DNA of 64,000 nucleotides from Allomuricauda sp. NBRC 101325 (GCF_030268205.1 NZ_BSQF01000002.1:558001-622000); one strand, 5' to 3'; shown: positions 42,581 to 51,713, counted from the first letter of the stretch. Numbers and translations are program-made. Notes: generated by a model from the letters alone, not told the origin.

Positions 42581-43003
42581 TTATTGCTGCATTTTAAGGT
42601 AATAATCCACTGAATGCTTGCCAGAGCCATACACCACAAAAAATAGGCACAACAATAAAATGAATACAGCCACCACCAAGTTGGTCGTGTTCATTGTACC
42701 CAAGAAATTGGTAAGAACGGCACCAAACAGAATAGGAAGCTGTGCAATGGCCGCCCAACGTGTCAATAATCCTGCAACGATCAATATACCTCCAACAAAA
42801 TGGGCAGGGGCAATGTAATGCAGAATGATCATACCGCCTGGTAGGTCTTGGAATGGACGCGCCATTTCTGCCATAAGTTGGTAATTGGACATCACTTCAA
42901 TCCCCTTGATGAACAAAAAAGTTCCGAGGGCGACACGAATCAAATCAATAAATAAATAGGTGTGGGCATTGGCCCATTTGTTTAGTTTTTTTACCGAATC
43001 CAT
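42581..43003 (-). CDS. DoxX family membrane protein
   Basis: A 140-residue membrane protein with four hydrophobic segments. The DoxX pattern shows in FIDLIRVALGTFLFIKGIEVMSN, HYIAPAHFVGGILIVAGLLTRWAAIAQLPI and VVAVFILLLCLFFVVYGSGKHSVDYYL. Family members are linked to quinol oxidases and stress resistance in some bacteria, without a clear single activity. Its stop is 1 base after that of the convergent TonB receptor gene. Confidence 0.88.
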   Translation of the reverse strand: MDSVKKLNKWANAHTYLFIDLIRVALGTFLFIKGIEVMSNYQLMAEMARPFQDLPGGMIILHYIAPAHFVGGILIVAGLLTRWAAIAQLPILFGAVLTNFLGTMNTTNLVVAVFILLLCLFFVVYGSGKHSVDYYLKMQQ

Positions 43004-43103
43004 GACTTATATCTTTTTTATGTACACTATAAGGTACTCATTTTTAAAGATATAATGTGTTTTTGATAGGTTAAAAGTGGTTGGCGCTTTTAAAAAGTAT
43101 GTG

Positions 43104-43580
43104 CTATTTGGTCAATAAAAGTTCCATTTTAATGTCACTTCTGGCGTATGGGGATTTGATTCCAAAAACCTCTTGGAAGCCCAATTTTTTATACAACGCA
43201 ATGGCCGGTGCCAAAACTCGGTTGCTTTCCAGAAAAATAGCGGTCGCTCCCATTTCCGAAGCTTTTTGGATGATATGCTGTCCCAACAGTTTTCCAATGC
43301 CCTTGTCCTGGGCTTTTGGAGAAACCCCCATTTTAACCAGTTCAAGATCATAACCTTCATAGGAACAGGGGACAAGTGCGCAAACGCCTACGGGTTCATC
43401 GTTCAAAAGGGCCACTGCGATGTACCCGCCTTTATCCAAAATGTATTCCTTAGGATGGTCCAAGGATTTATAATCCATTTCCTCCATTGCAAAATATGTG
43501 GTGATCCACTCTTCGTTAAGCGCCTTAAAAGCGGCGGCATAGGAATCGGAATAGGGGATAATGCGTATTTCTTGGTTCAT
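43104..43580 (-). CDS. GNAT family N-acetyltransferase
   Basis: A 158-residue GNAT-fold enzyme. The start at 43580 (MNQEIRIIPYSD) is favoured over an upstream codon at 43619, which would add 13 residues without homology-like character. The fold landmarks are AVALLNDEPVGVCALVP, VKMGVSPKAQDKGIGKLLGQHII (acetyl-CoA loop Q-x-x-G-x-G/A) and LGFQEVFG near the end. The acceptor amine is unknown. Confidence 0.87.
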   Translation of the reverse strand: MNQEIRIIPYSDSYAAAFKALNEEWITTYFAMEEMDYKSLDHPKEYILDKGGYIAVALLNDEPVGVCALVPCSYEGYDLELVKMGVSPKAQDKGIGKLLGQHIIQKASEMGATAIFLESNRVLAPAIALYKKLGFQEVFGIKSPYARSDIKMELLLTK

Positions 43581-43853
43581 AAATGAATAAAATTGGCCTT
43601 TAAGCTTCAAAATTAGCATCTTATCACATACAATTCCATGAACTGAAAACTATTTTTCATCAATTCAAACCGTATATCTATCAACCGCATGCGCAGTTCA
43701 ACGAATAAATTGGTTGATTACCGTTATAATCTTTAATATTACGATTGATTTAGTCCTAAAACTCTTACAAGTCCCAAATCTTGCTAATGAGACCAAATAA
43801 CCAAATACCATCTGGCGTGTCCAGAACCAATAACCTACAAATCCCATTCGGCT

Positions 43854-45641
43854 ATGGAGATAAAACTACCCCCGCTCTTATATTTATCCCCACATCTCCC
43901 AGTTAGGCAATTCGTTTTTGCCCTATTTACCGTAGTTCTGCTGAGCAATTCCCTTAATGCACAGGAGAGCAATCCCTATGTGAGTTACGATGTCCCATTC
44001 CAAAATTTGTTGAAATTCAATAGGTTTTTGATCAACCCCACCTTTTCTGCCGTTCGAGAAGATAAATCGTATATCAACTTGTTCCACAGAAGTCAAAGTG
44101 CGGACTTTGATAATAATGCCCAAAACTATTTTTTAAGCTATAGCGGTCGAATCAATGAAATGGTCGGCCTTGGGTTTAGCTTGTACAACCAGCAAGAAGG
44201 TGTCATCTCCAATTTGGGGGTGATGGCCAATTATTCCCATGGTATTCGATTGGGAAAGGAAAGTAGTTTGACCTTTGGTGTGAATATTCCCTATTATGTG
44301 AGCAATTACGATCCGAGCCGATCTACGGCCTTGCAACAAGATGATCCTTTATTGAGTGATACCCCAGAAAGTTCCATTATTTCGCTGCAGCCAGGAATCA
44401 ATTTGAGTTTGGGGAAATTTGATGTGGGAGTTTTTGCCCAAAATTTGGTGGATTACAATATTAAATCGGGAAAGTCGCTGACCACCTTAGATCAGAAAAC
44501 CTTTTCAGGGCATTTGCAGTACACCCATACCTTGGAAAATGGAAGGGGTATTTTTGAAGATGGCAGATTAATGCCCTTGGCTCGAGCTCGCTTCAATGGT
44601 GCTGAAGACCCTATTTTTGGTGGTGGCGTTATTTTGGACTTGCCCAAATTGGGTTGGATTCAAGGTGGTTACGACCAATTTTATGGTGTTTCAGCCGGTA
44701 CGGGTTTTAATTTGAACCGCAGACTATCCTTCGGTTACAATTTTGAAAAAAATATCGGCAATAGCATTGCCAATTTGGGTGTGACCCATGAGATTTCAAT
44801 ATCTTATTCCTTTGTGCCCAATATGTCCAAAAACGTTTTTATTGCCGAAGATGGGGAGGAGAAATTAAAAGACAGATCTTCATCAGAATCAGCTGTGGCA
44901 GCTAATGAAAGTGCAGCGGAAAAAGAGGCAAAAACTGATGCGGAAAAGAATGGGACATCCTTAAATGATGAAGAAAGAGCCTATTTGGAAGGCCGTATTT
45001 CGCAATTACAGCAGGAACAAGAAGATAGTTATGCGGTAATAGACGAGTTGCTTTTTCGAATGGATTCCTTGGAGCAGAGTAGGGAAGAGGATATGGAAAA
45101 ACGTTTTGAAATGGTAATGCGATTGGTGCAACGCAACAACGGAGACCAAATTCCGGACATTGAGGAAAACGCCCAAAAATTGTATTTGGCGGATAAGGAA
45201 GTTTTGGATTCAGTTTATAATTCTGTGCAATTGCGATATAGTGTGGCAGAACAGTTAAATTCCAAAACCGCGCCCAAACAAAAGCAATGGGCTTCAAAAG
45301 GAACCTACAATGGAGGTGCCTACAAACCAATTGAGAAATTTATAAGCTTGGATGGTGTGGGACAAGGCCATTATATTGTCGCCAATGTGTTTAAAAATGA
45401 GGCCAATCTTAAAAACTTCATGGAAGATTTGAAAAGTAAAGGCTTGCAGGCCCAATACTTTAAAAATCCCGAGAATGGGTTGAATTATGTGTACTTAGCC
45501 AAGTATGATGAGAATGAAGAGGCATTTAGGGCTTATCAGACACAAATGAAAGGGAAGTATATGGACGACCTATGGATCATGCATGTGGAAAATCCAAAAT
45601 ATTCCAAATGGGCCGACACCATTTTTCAGGATATCGAATAA
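43854..45641 (+). CDS. PorP/SprF-type outer-membrane protein with coiled-coil and SPOR-like C-terminus
   Basis: A 595-residue protein. A signal peptide ends near residue 36 (SLNAQES), longer than usual because of a 15-residue polar start. Residues about 40-325 match PorP/SprF beta-barrels of the type IX secretion/gliding machinery (PTFSAVREDKSYINLFHRSQ, ANYSHGIRLGKESSLTFG). The C-terminal 270 residues are extra: an Ala/Glu-rich linker, a coiled coil (about 375-425, LQQEQEDSYAVIDELLFRMDSLEQ) and a final SPOR-like domain (GHYIVANVFKNEANLKNFMEDLKSKGLQAQYF). Typical PorP/SprF proteins have only the barrel (about 300 residues). SPOR domains bind denuded peptidoglycan, so this may tie the barrel to the wall. 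Confidence 0.83.
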   Translation: MEIKLPPLLYLSPHLPVRQFVFALFTVVLLSNSLNAQESNPYVSYDVPFQNLLKFNRFLINPTFSAVREDKSYINLFHRSQSADFDNNAQNYFLSYSGRINEMVGLGFSLYNQQEGVISNLGVMANYSHGIRLGKESSLTFGVNIPYYVSNYDPSRSTALQQDDPLLSDTPESSIISLQPGINLSLGKFDVGVFAQNLVDYNIKSGKSLTTLDQKTFSGHLQYTHTLENGRGIFEDGRLMPLARARFNGAEDPIFGGGVILDLPKLGWIQGGYDQFYGVSAGTGFNLNRRLSFGYNFEKNIGNSIANLGVTHEISISYSFVPNMSKNVFIAEDGEEKLKDRSSSESAVAANESAAEKEAKTDAEKNGTSLNDEERAYLEGRISQLQQEQEDSYAVIDELLFRMDSLEQSREEDMEKRFEMVMRLVQRNNGDQIPDIEENAQKLYLADKEVLDSVYNSVQLRYSVAEQLNSKTAPKQKQWASKGTYNGGAYKPIEKFISLDGVGQGHYIVANVFKNEANLKNFMEDLKSKGLQAQYFKNPENGLNYVYLAKYDENEEAFRAYQTQMKGKYMDDLWIMHVENPKYSKWADTIFQDIE

Positions 45642-45644
45642 CGA

Positions 45645-46256
45645 TTATTCGTAACGGTTTTTCATTTCTTGAGCGATGGCTTTACTGCCTGCATCCTTCT
45701 GTTCTTGAAGCTCCGAAATGATTGTTGCGTGATCCTCCTTGCGGGTCTGTGATAGCTTATAGGTGGCTTGTATATCCGAAATTTGGATGGAAAATCCCAC
45801 AACACCCTTCACTTGTCGCATGGTTTTGGGCGACATATCATCCAAAGAGATGGGATTTTTAGCCACTTTCTCGTATTTATCCACCAATCGATACATGGAC
45901 TGTAGCGTTTCTTCCTCGCTCAATATTTTTAATTTTCCATAAATGTGAACGGCAATATAGTTCCATGTTGGAACTTCTTCTTCTCTGTACCACGATGAGG
46001 ACACATAGGAGTGGGGGCCATTGAAAATACACAACACCTCTGCGTTTTCACTAAAGTTTTTCCATTGTGGGTTCGCTTTGGCAATATGGCCGATCAAAAC
46101 ATCATTTCCCTCTATGTCTTTCTCCAATTCCAAAGGAATATGGGTTCCCCAAGGTTTTTGGTCCACAATATTGATCAAGATGCCAAAACTGTTCTGTTGG
46201 ACGAAGTCCTTGACTTCTTCAAGGTTTTCATTTTTATAATGATTTGGAATGTACAT
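45645..46256 (-). CDS. FMN-binding protein of the PaiB family
   Basis: A 203-residue protein with a split-barrel flavin-binding fold: MYIPNHYKNENLEEVKDFVQQNSFGILIN, THIPLELEK, IFNGPHSYVSSSWYREEEVPTWNYIAVHIYG and the closing VKGVVGFSIQISDIQATYKLSQTR. PaiB of Bacillus was described as a negative transcriptional regulator, but the family has no DNA-binding motif and more probably acts as a flavoenzyme. Its 3' end is 3 bases from the convergent PorP/SprF-type gene. Confidence 0.88.
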   Translation of the reverse strand: MYIPNHYKNENLEEVKDFVQQNSFGILINIVDQKPWGTHIPLELEKDIEGNDVLIGHIAKANPQWKNFSENAEVLCIFNGPHSYVSSSWYREEEVPTWNYIAVHIYGKLKILSEEETLQSMYRLVDKYEKVAKNPISLDDMSPKTMRQVKGVVGFSIQISDIQATYKLSQTRKEDHATIISELQEQKDAGSKAIAQEMKNRYE

Positions 46257-46345
46257 AGGGCAAGAAGAATGCTTTCAAGTTTGAATTTGGAGGTTTAAAG
46301 ATATTGAAGCTTGCAAAACATTCGGATACTTTGTTGTTAAAAAAG

Positions 46346-46368
46346 AAAAGGCCCAATTTGGGCCTTTT
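46346..46368 (-). terminator. Terminator after the 46388-47146 gene
   Basis: AAAAGGCCCAA and TTGGGCCTTTT form a compact stem; on the minus strand a T-rich stretch follows. Confidence 0.8.
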
Positions 46369-46387
46369 TAACCTGGAATAAGCAAAC

Positions 46388-47146
46388 TTAATTCGAGACT
46401 TCAACTTTACCGTCAGAACCGCTCAGGTCTTTTCGGAAAACCCAGATCTCCTGCATGTCCCAACCTGTGGAATGCTCAAATTCCTTTAAAAATTGGGCAA
46501 AACTTCCAGCGCCATGTACTTCTTCATACCATTCAGCGAATCTATCCTCCCTGCCCATCCAAGAAGTATTGTCAAAAAAATCGACCCAAACAAAATCCCC
46601 GTCGCCTGTATTGGCCAGTTCATTAAAGTATACGCCCCATTGTTGGTTGGGATCTTTCGTCTTGAATACTTTGTAGACTTTATCCAAAACTGCTAGGAAT
46701 TCCTGATATTTAAATCGTTCAATGTCCAACATAAAAATGGAAAGGTTTTTCAATTCAAAATCCCGGGTAAAATTGGAATGCAACGGATTGTTTTTCCAAT
46801 AGGTAAATTGCATATCGGGCATGGCATTGGCCGCAACATTGTTGTTCCAGTCTTTGGTATGCTCTTCGGAATAGTTGTTGGTTTCTTCCATGGCAGCCCA
46901 AGATGTGGGCCCAAGACTCCATACATATTTGCCTGAATTTTTCCCGCTTGTGACCCAAAAGACGCTGACCTGCTGGTTGCCTTGGGTATGGTATTTTTTG
47001 TTGTGCGATGCCAATCCTGCTTCAAAAGCGTCAATTTTATCGGGTTGAGCGGTCATCATCACATTCATGTACATAGGAGGTTGTTGGTTTCCTTGTGCAC
47101 ATATTATGAATGGAATCAATAATAATGTTAAGAGTATTTTTTTCAT
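46388..47146 (-). CDS. Exported protein of unknown function, possible tandem ferredoxin-like domains
   Basis: A 252-residue protein with signal peptide MKKILLTLLLIPFIICAQG; this ATG is used rather than one at 47170, which lies in the leader. Two halves look alike in arrangement: MYMNVMMTAQPDKIDAFEAGLASHNKKYH and LSIFMLDIERFKYQEFLAVLDKVYKVF each start a beta-alpha unit, as in dimeric alpha/beta-barrel proteins. Many Trp and Asn residues are present. It follows the NTF2-like lipoprotein gene by 26 bases, so they probably form a unit. I do not recognise a named family. Confidence 0.75.
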   Translation of the reverse strand: MKKILLTLLLIPFIICAQGNQQPPMYMNVMMTAQPDKIDAFEAGLASHNKKYHTQGNQQVSVFWVTSGKNSGKYVWSLGPTSWAAMEETNNYSEEHTKDWNNNVAANAMPDMQFTYWKNNPLHSNFTRDFELKNLSIFMLDIERFKYQEFLAVLDKVYKVFKTKDPNQQWGVYFNELANTGDGDFVWVDFFDNTSWMGREDRFAEWYEEVHGAGSFAQFLKEFEHSTGWDMQEIWVFRKDLSGSDGKVEVSN

Positions 47147-47172
47147 TGTGTTTGTGATTTGTGTGTTCAATT

Positions 47173-47703
47173 TTATTCCATGGGCTCTGTTTCTTCTTTG
47201 GCCATGTTTGCTTCAGCTTCTAATTTCTGCAGTGTCAACATAATTTCAGAAGGATCCCAATAGCCATATTCCCTCACAATTTTTCCATCGACAAATTGAT
47301 AGGTCAAATGCACTGGGATTTCCACCGCCTGATCATTGGCGGCCAAGGTGCCTTGCCATTGCAACCAACAGTTTACCCAAGTTTCTCCATCATCGGTTAC
47401 CACCATTTCGTATTCTTGGTTGTCTTTAGCGAATCCTCGATTGGAATAATTAATGTCGGTGTTTCTGTGATAGTCCATAGCCTCACTGGGCGACATGGGA
47501 TTTTTGTTGGTGTTGTAATACGTTTTTGAGGTGTCGGCATACACGGCCGTATCAAAAAGTTTACTGTTGTAGTTGGCGATCAGGTTCTTTACCGTGTCAA
47601 TTTCTGGGGAATCCTGAGTATACCTTACGGGAGCGTTTTGGCAACCACTGAATAATAGTGCAGCCACTGTGCAGAGCAGAATGATTTTTTTCATTGTCTT
47701 CAT
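47173..47703 (-). CDS. NTF2-like lipoprotein
   Basis: A 176-residue protein with a lipoprotein signal (MKKIILLCTVAALLFSGCQNAP; Cys near 20). Residues 33-150 resemble an NTF2-like cone: VKNLIANYNSKLFDTAVYADTSKTYYNT, ETWVNCWLQWQGTL, VHLTYQFVDGKIVREYGYWDP. No catalytic residue set can be assigned. It is upstream of the exported unknown protein on the same strand and faces an untranscribed-looking 560-base gap. Confidence 0.8.
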   Translation of the reverse strand: MKTMKKIILLCTVAALLFSGCQNAPVRYTQDSPEIDTVKNLIANYNSKLFDTAVYADTSKTYYNTNKNPMSPSEAMDYHRNTDINYSNRGFAKDNQEYEMVVTDDGETWVNCWLQWQGTLAANDQAVEIPVHLTYQFVDGKIVREYGYWDPSEIMLTLQKLEAEANMAKEETEPME

Positions 47704-48267
47704 TTTTGTTGATTATATATTGGTTAACCATACCTAAGAAAAGGTGCAGTTTTGGTAAAGAAAAAGGAATCACTTAGGGCAATGACCAAGACTATTTTTC
47801 ATAGGATCAACATGAAAAACATTGGTTTGGAAATTTGGGAGTTCAACTTGCTATTTAACCATGTAAAAGAATCTATGGTGCAAGTAAGGTTCTATCCTAA
47901 AAAAAGAATAAAGTCGAAATGATGTAGGGTGTTATCATTGTTAATGCGACTCTATTAAATATACTAAAAATCTGTTAATGAGTCACTTAAAATGTTAAAT
48001 TATTTTTATTTCTGTAAGAAATTGAAGTATTGTAAAGTTGCTTTCTTACAGTTTTGGGGCCGATTTGTGCTATTCAAACCATTAAAGTTTAAATTCCATC
48101 TTGGGAATGACCTGTAGATATGAATATTTCAAGTTTCAACTTCAATTTTACAATCCATCCCCTAATACATACAGTTCGGTTATTCTTCTTTTCGAACACA
48201 ACCCTTTCGATTCATATTTGTGGCATCAATAATCAACGCTAGGGTACTAGCCATTAAAGCGACAGTC
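47704..48267. other. Long intergenic region with a 10-bp inverted repeat
   Basis: There is no convincing gene in these 564 bases. A perfect inverted repeat CTGTAAGAAA (48012-48021) and TTTCTTACAG (48042-48051) with a 20-base spacer lies in AT-rich sequence about 215 bases ahead of the TPR gene. A 46-codon frame at 47782-47922 begins with ATG but has no initiation context beyond AT-richness. The region probably holds the promoters of both divergent genes. Confidence 0.45.
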
Positions 48268-48888
48268 ATGAAAAAACTATTTGTATTACTTATGTGTTTG
48301 GGAACAACCGCAATATTTGCCCAAGATCGATATACTAAAGGAATGGAAAAGGCCTTTGAACTTTGGAAAGAGCAAAAGTTTGTGGATGCATCCAACCTGT
48401 TTGAGCGTATTGCTACAGCCGAACCAGATAATTGGTTGCCCTATTATTATGTTTCACAAATTAACACCGTAATTTCCTTTGGGGAGAAAGATGAGGAGAA
48501 ATTGAGCAAGCAATTGGCCAAGGCCAAGGAGTTTATCGATGTGGCCCATGCCATTTCACCGAACAATCCCGAAATCCTGATTCAGGAAGCTTTGATCAAC
48601 ACGGCATGGATAGCCTTTGATGGGGCAACCTACGGAATGACCATGTCCATGAAAAACACCCAATTGTACCAAAAAGCTTTGGAATTGGCCCCTGATAATC
48701 CAAGGGTTATATTTTCGAAGGCAGAGTGGGATATGGGGTCAGCCAGATACTTTGGAAAGGATACCGCTCCCTACTGCAAAGATGTGGAAAAGGCCTTGGA
48801 ACTTTTTGCTACCTTTAAATCCGATACTCCCTTTTATCCAAGTTGGGGAAAAGAACGTGCTGAACAAGTATTGGCCAGCTGTAAATAA
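48268..48888 (+). CDS. Exported TPR-like protein
   Basis: A 206-residue protein; the ATG at 48268 gives the signal peptide MKKLFVLLMCLGTTAIFAQ, better than the codon at 48220. The mature chain has TPR-type helices: GMEKAFELWKEQKFVDASNLFERIATAEPDNWLPYYYVSQI, LAKAKEFIDVAHAISPNNPEILIQEALI and LYQKALELAPDNPRVIFSKAEWD. Such proteins scaffold envelope complexes. The histidine kinase gene follows by 6 bases, so it may be a co-expressed accessory protein for signalling. Confidence 0.85.
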   Translation: MKKLFVLLMCLGTTAIFAQDRYTKGMEKAFELWKEQKFVDASNLFERIATAEPDNWLPYYYVSQINTVISFGEKDEEKLSKQLAKAKEFIDVAHAISPNNPEILIQEALINTAWIAFDGATYGMTMSMKNTQLYQKALELAPDNPRVIFSKAEWDMGSARYFGKDTAPYCKDVEKALELFATFKSDTPFYPSWGKERAEQVLASCK

Positions 48889-48894
48889 GTCTAC

Positions 48895-50223
48895 ATGAAA
48901 ACATTTTTTAAAGAACTTATAAAGGCATTTTTAGTGGGGATCGCTATTTATATAGTGTTCCTCATTATTTTCTATGTTAAGGGCTGGAACCTTACCATGA
49001 ACGAGCTTTTGACGGAGTTCTGGGAAAGCATGGTGTATTCTGTGGTCATTTATTTATGCAACGCGGTCATATTTATTGTGTTGATGGGTAAATATAAAAA
49101 GCAGCTCTTTACCAAAAAGTATTTGCTTTATGGGATTTTGGGCAATATTGGCGCGTCCCTCATTGGTATTTTTATTGCCCGTGTAATTTCAAAAGTTTTC
49201 TTGGAGGGCATCTCCTTTACCGATTTCTTGCTTCAAGAACATCCCCAATATTATGTGAGTGCATTTTTGATTTCAATGGCGGTCACTGTTCTTTTTTATG
49301 CGGGATATTATTATAAATACTACAAAGAGAAACAGGTCAAGGAGCAAAAAATCATTGCAGGATCCGCTTCTGCCCGTTTTGATGCCTTAAAAAACCAGCT
49401 CGACCCCCATTTTTTGTTCAACAGCCTTAATGTCTTGACCAGTTTAATTGACGAAGACCCGCATCAAGCACAAAATTTCACTACATCGCTTTCCAAAGTC
49501 TATCGGTATGTGTTGGAGCAAAAGAATAAGGACTTGGTTACCGTGGATGAAGAATTGAAGTTCGCCCGAACCTATGTGCGATTATTGAAAATGCGATTTG
49601 AGGACAGCATTATTTTTGAAATTCCTGAGAATTGTTCGCAGCCTGAAGCAAAAATAGTCCCCCTATCACTTCAATTACTTTTGGAAAATGCCGTGAAGCA
49701 CAATGTGGTAACTTCATCCCGACCATTGCACATAAAAGTGTTTGAAAACGGTTCCAACTTGGTGGTAAGTAATAATCTTCAAGAAAAACAGGTGGTTAAA
49801 AAGAGTAGTGGAGTGGGATTGCAAAATATTAAACAACGCTATCAAATTTTGACCGACCGCGAAGTCATCATAAACAAAACAACTACTGATTTTAGTGTCA
49901 CGTTGCCCATGCTAACCCAGCAATACTCCATTGTGGAAACCCAGGAGACACACATCGAAGAAAAACGATACGCCAAGGCTAAAGAGCGTGTAAAGGGCAT
50001 CAAGGACTTCTATGGCAATTTAATGGCCTATTGTATCGTAATTCCATTTTTATGGTGGTTAAACTTTAGGACCACCGATTTTCTCTGGGCATTTTTTCCA
50101 ACATTGGGCTGGGGCTTTGGATTATTGGCGCACGGAATGGAGGCCTTTGGCTATAATCCTTTGTGGGGCAAACGATGGGAGGAGCGCAAAATCCGGGAAC
50201 TCATGGAAAAGGAAGACTTTTAA
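48895..50223 (+). CDS. LytS/YehU-type sensor histidine kinase with C-terminal 2TM domain
   Basis: A 442-residue kinase. Four N-terminal membrane segments (about 10-30, 45-65, 78-100, 120-140) precede the His_kinase domain, with His172 in QLDPHFLFNSLN; the ATP-binding half has LLLENAVKHN and SGVGLQNIKQRY. The last 90 residues are a 2TM domain (RYAKAKERVKGIKDFYGNLMAY...GMEAFGYNPLWGKRWEERKIRELME), the same domain as in the four small genes downstream. The LytTR response regulator at 52114 is the obvious partner. Combining kinase and 2TM on one chain links the small 2TM proteins to this kinase. Confidence 0.92.
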   Translation: MKTFFKELIKAFLVGIAIYIVFLIIFYVKGWNLTMNELLTEFWESMVYSVVIYLCNAVIFIVLMGKYKKQLFTKKYLLYGILGNIGASLIGIFIARVISKVFLEGISFTDFLLQEHPQYYVSAFLISMAVTVLFYAGYYYKYYKEKQVKEQKIIAGSASARFDALKNQLDPHFLFNSLNVLTSLIDEDPHQAQNFTTSLSKVYRYVLEQKNKDLVTVDEELKFARTYVRLLKMRFEDSIIFEIPENCSQPEAKIVPLSLQLLLENAVKHNVVTSSRPLHIKVFENGSNLVVSNNLQEKQVVKKSSGVGLQNIKQRYQILTDREVIINKTTTDFSVTLPMLTQQYSIVETQETHIEEKRYAKAKERVKGIKDFYGNLMAYCIVIPFLWWLNFRTTDFLWAFFPTLGWGFGLLAHGMEAFGYNPLWGKRWEERKIRELMEKEDF

Positions 50224-50267
50224 GTTCAGTTATCAGTTGTCAGATTTTTGACTTCCTCATCCTTCAA

Positions 50268-50670
50268 TGATTGTCTAGTGTCTTGACTCATGACTCTTGA
50301 TTATTTACACCCAATCCACTTATATTTTACCCTTAACCACCCCTCAATTATCAATAAACAATAATCAATTACCAGTCACTTCTCAACAAATGTCTTGTCT
50401 CTTGATTCTGTTTATCTAATCCATTTATTTTTCTCCTCCACCACCCCTCAATTATCAATAAACAATAATCAATTACCAGTCACTTCTCAACAATCGTCTT
50501 GTCTCTTGACTCTTGATTCTGGTTATCCAATCCACTTATTTTTCACCCTCAACCACCCCTCAATTATTAATAAACAATAATCAATTACCAGTCACTTCTC
50601 AACAAATGTCTTGTCTCTTGACTCTTGATTCTGGTTATCCAATCCATTTATTTTTTACCCTCAACCCTTA
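50268..50670. repeat. Tandem repeat, about 104-112-base unit, three copies and a partial
   Basis: The unit contains CCACCCCTCAATTAT, CAATAAACAATAATC, TTACCAGTCACTTCTC and a TCTTGTCTCTTGACTC block. Anchors at 50337, 50441 and 50553 give periods of 104 and 112, the shorter lacking a GACTCTT block; a partial fourth starts near 50637. Copies are over 90% alike by eye. It occupies most of the 556-base gap between the kinase gene and the first small 2TM gene. Frames inside it are not genes. Confidence 0.9.
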
Positions 50671-50779
50671 ACCCCCAACAACTCATCCATCAAAATCAAC
50701 AGTTCGCGAATCTACTTTTCATTTCTTGCCTGCATCTGTCGACATTTGGATTATAATTAAAATCTAAAAACGAACAGTC

Positions 50780-51058
50780 ATGGAAAACTTAGACAACAAC
50801 CGATACCAAAGAGCCAAAGAACGTATGGAATGCATGAAATCTTTTTACATGAACTTAACTGCCTATGTGCTGGTGATTTCACTTTTGGCCTTCATCAACT
50901 ACAGAACCACAAGCTTTGCTTGGGTATTGTTCCCGGCATTGGGGTGGGGACTGGGCCTTATTGGTCATTGGATGACTGCTTTTGGAGCCAATCCAATTTT
51001 AGGAAAGGATTGGGAAAGAAGAAAAATCGAAGAATTGATGAACAATAAAGAATTTTAA
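50780..51058 (+). CDS. Small 2TM domain protein
   Basis: A 92-residue protein made almost entirely of a 2TM domain: RYQRAKERMECMKSFYMNLTAYVLVISLLAFINY (first helix), AWVLFPALGWGLGLIGHWMTAFG (second helix) and the Trp/Arg-rich end LGKDWERRKIEELMNNKEF. It matches the C-terminal module of the kinase at 48895. It is the first of four adjacent copies. Confidence 0.9.
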   Translation: MENLDNNRYQRAKERMECMKSFYMNLTAYVLVISLLAFINYRTTSFAWVLFPALGWGLGLIGHWMTAFGANPILGKDWERRKIEELMNNKEF

Positions 51059-51102
51059 TAATGAGTATTTTTAACTATACCACACAACCATTACCAAGAG
51101 CC

Positions 51103-51405
51103 ATGGAAAATTTTAATAAAGAAAGCAAGTACCTAAGGGCAAAAGAACGGGTAGATGAACTTAAAAAGTTCTATGGGAACCTAACTTCCTATGTGTTGGT
51201 TATCTCTGCCTTGGCCTTTATCAATTATTACAGTAACCAATTCGATTATATGTGGTTTTTATGGGCTGCATTCGGTTGGGGCATCGGTTTGTTTTTTCAT
51301 GCGATGCGCACCTTTGATCTAATCCCGTTTTTCGGAAAACAATGGGAAAAGCGAAAAATAAGGGAGTTTATGGATGAGGACGAGAACAACAATAAATGGA
51401 AATAA
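51103..51405 (+). CDS. Small 2TM domain protein
   Basis: A 100-residue second copy of the 2TM module (KYLRAKERVDELKKFYGNLTSYVLVISALAFINYY...FFGKQWEKRKIREFMDED). An ATG at 51061 immediately after the previous stop adds 14 residues that lack domain character; I prefer 51103 because the protein then starts like its neighbours. The two membrane segments and the charged end are retained. Copy number expansion is discussed with the cluster. Confidence 0.82.
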   Translation: MENFNKESKYLRAKERVDELKKFYGNLTSYVLVISALAFINYYSNQFDYMWFLWAAFGWGIGLFFHAMRTFDLIPFFGKQWEKRKIREFMDEDENNNKWK

Positions 51406-51407
51406 TC

Positions 51408-51713
51408 ATGGAAGAGTCTACAAACACAAAATACCAAAGAGCAAAAAAGCGCGTGGAAGAGATCAAAGGGTTTTACATCCATGCAGCTGTTTATACCGTA
51501 ATCAACGCATTTATTTTACTCAATATCTATCTGCAAACGGATAATTTTTGGAACTGGCCCCACTTTATTACCTTATTTGCATGGGGAATAGGTTTGTTCT
51601 TTCATGGATCCAAAGTTTTTGGATTCAACCCTTTTTTAAGTAAGGATTGGGAAGAAAAGCAAATCAAAAAGTTTATGGAAGAGGATAAGGAAGAAATGAA
51701 AAAGTACAAATAA
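51408..51713 (+). CDS. Small 2TM domain protein
   Basis: A 101-residue third copy: KYQRAKKRVEEIKGFYIHAAVYTVINAFILLNIYLQ, then FITLFAWGIGLFFHGSKVFGFNPFLSKDWEEKQIKKFMEED. The ATG at 51408 lies 2 bases after the preceding stop; an in-frame ATG at 51396 would overlap that gene and adds four residues. The end of the chain is unusually acidic/lysine-rich. Confidence 0.85.
   Translation: MEESTNTKYQRAKKRVEEIKGFYIHAAVYTVINAFILLNIYLQTDNFWNWPHFITLFAWGIGLFFHGSKVFGFNPFLSKDWEEKQIKKFMEEDKEEMKKYK

Noticed and set aside
47782-47922. A 46-codon frame starting ATG in the gap before the TPR gene
   Set aside because: Basic, low-information peptide without terminator, signal or clear initiation region; kept only as a possibility.
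50395-50580. A 61-codon open frame inside the tandem repeat
   Set aside because: It is an accident of the repeat unit; residues repeat with the DNA period and there is no initiation context.
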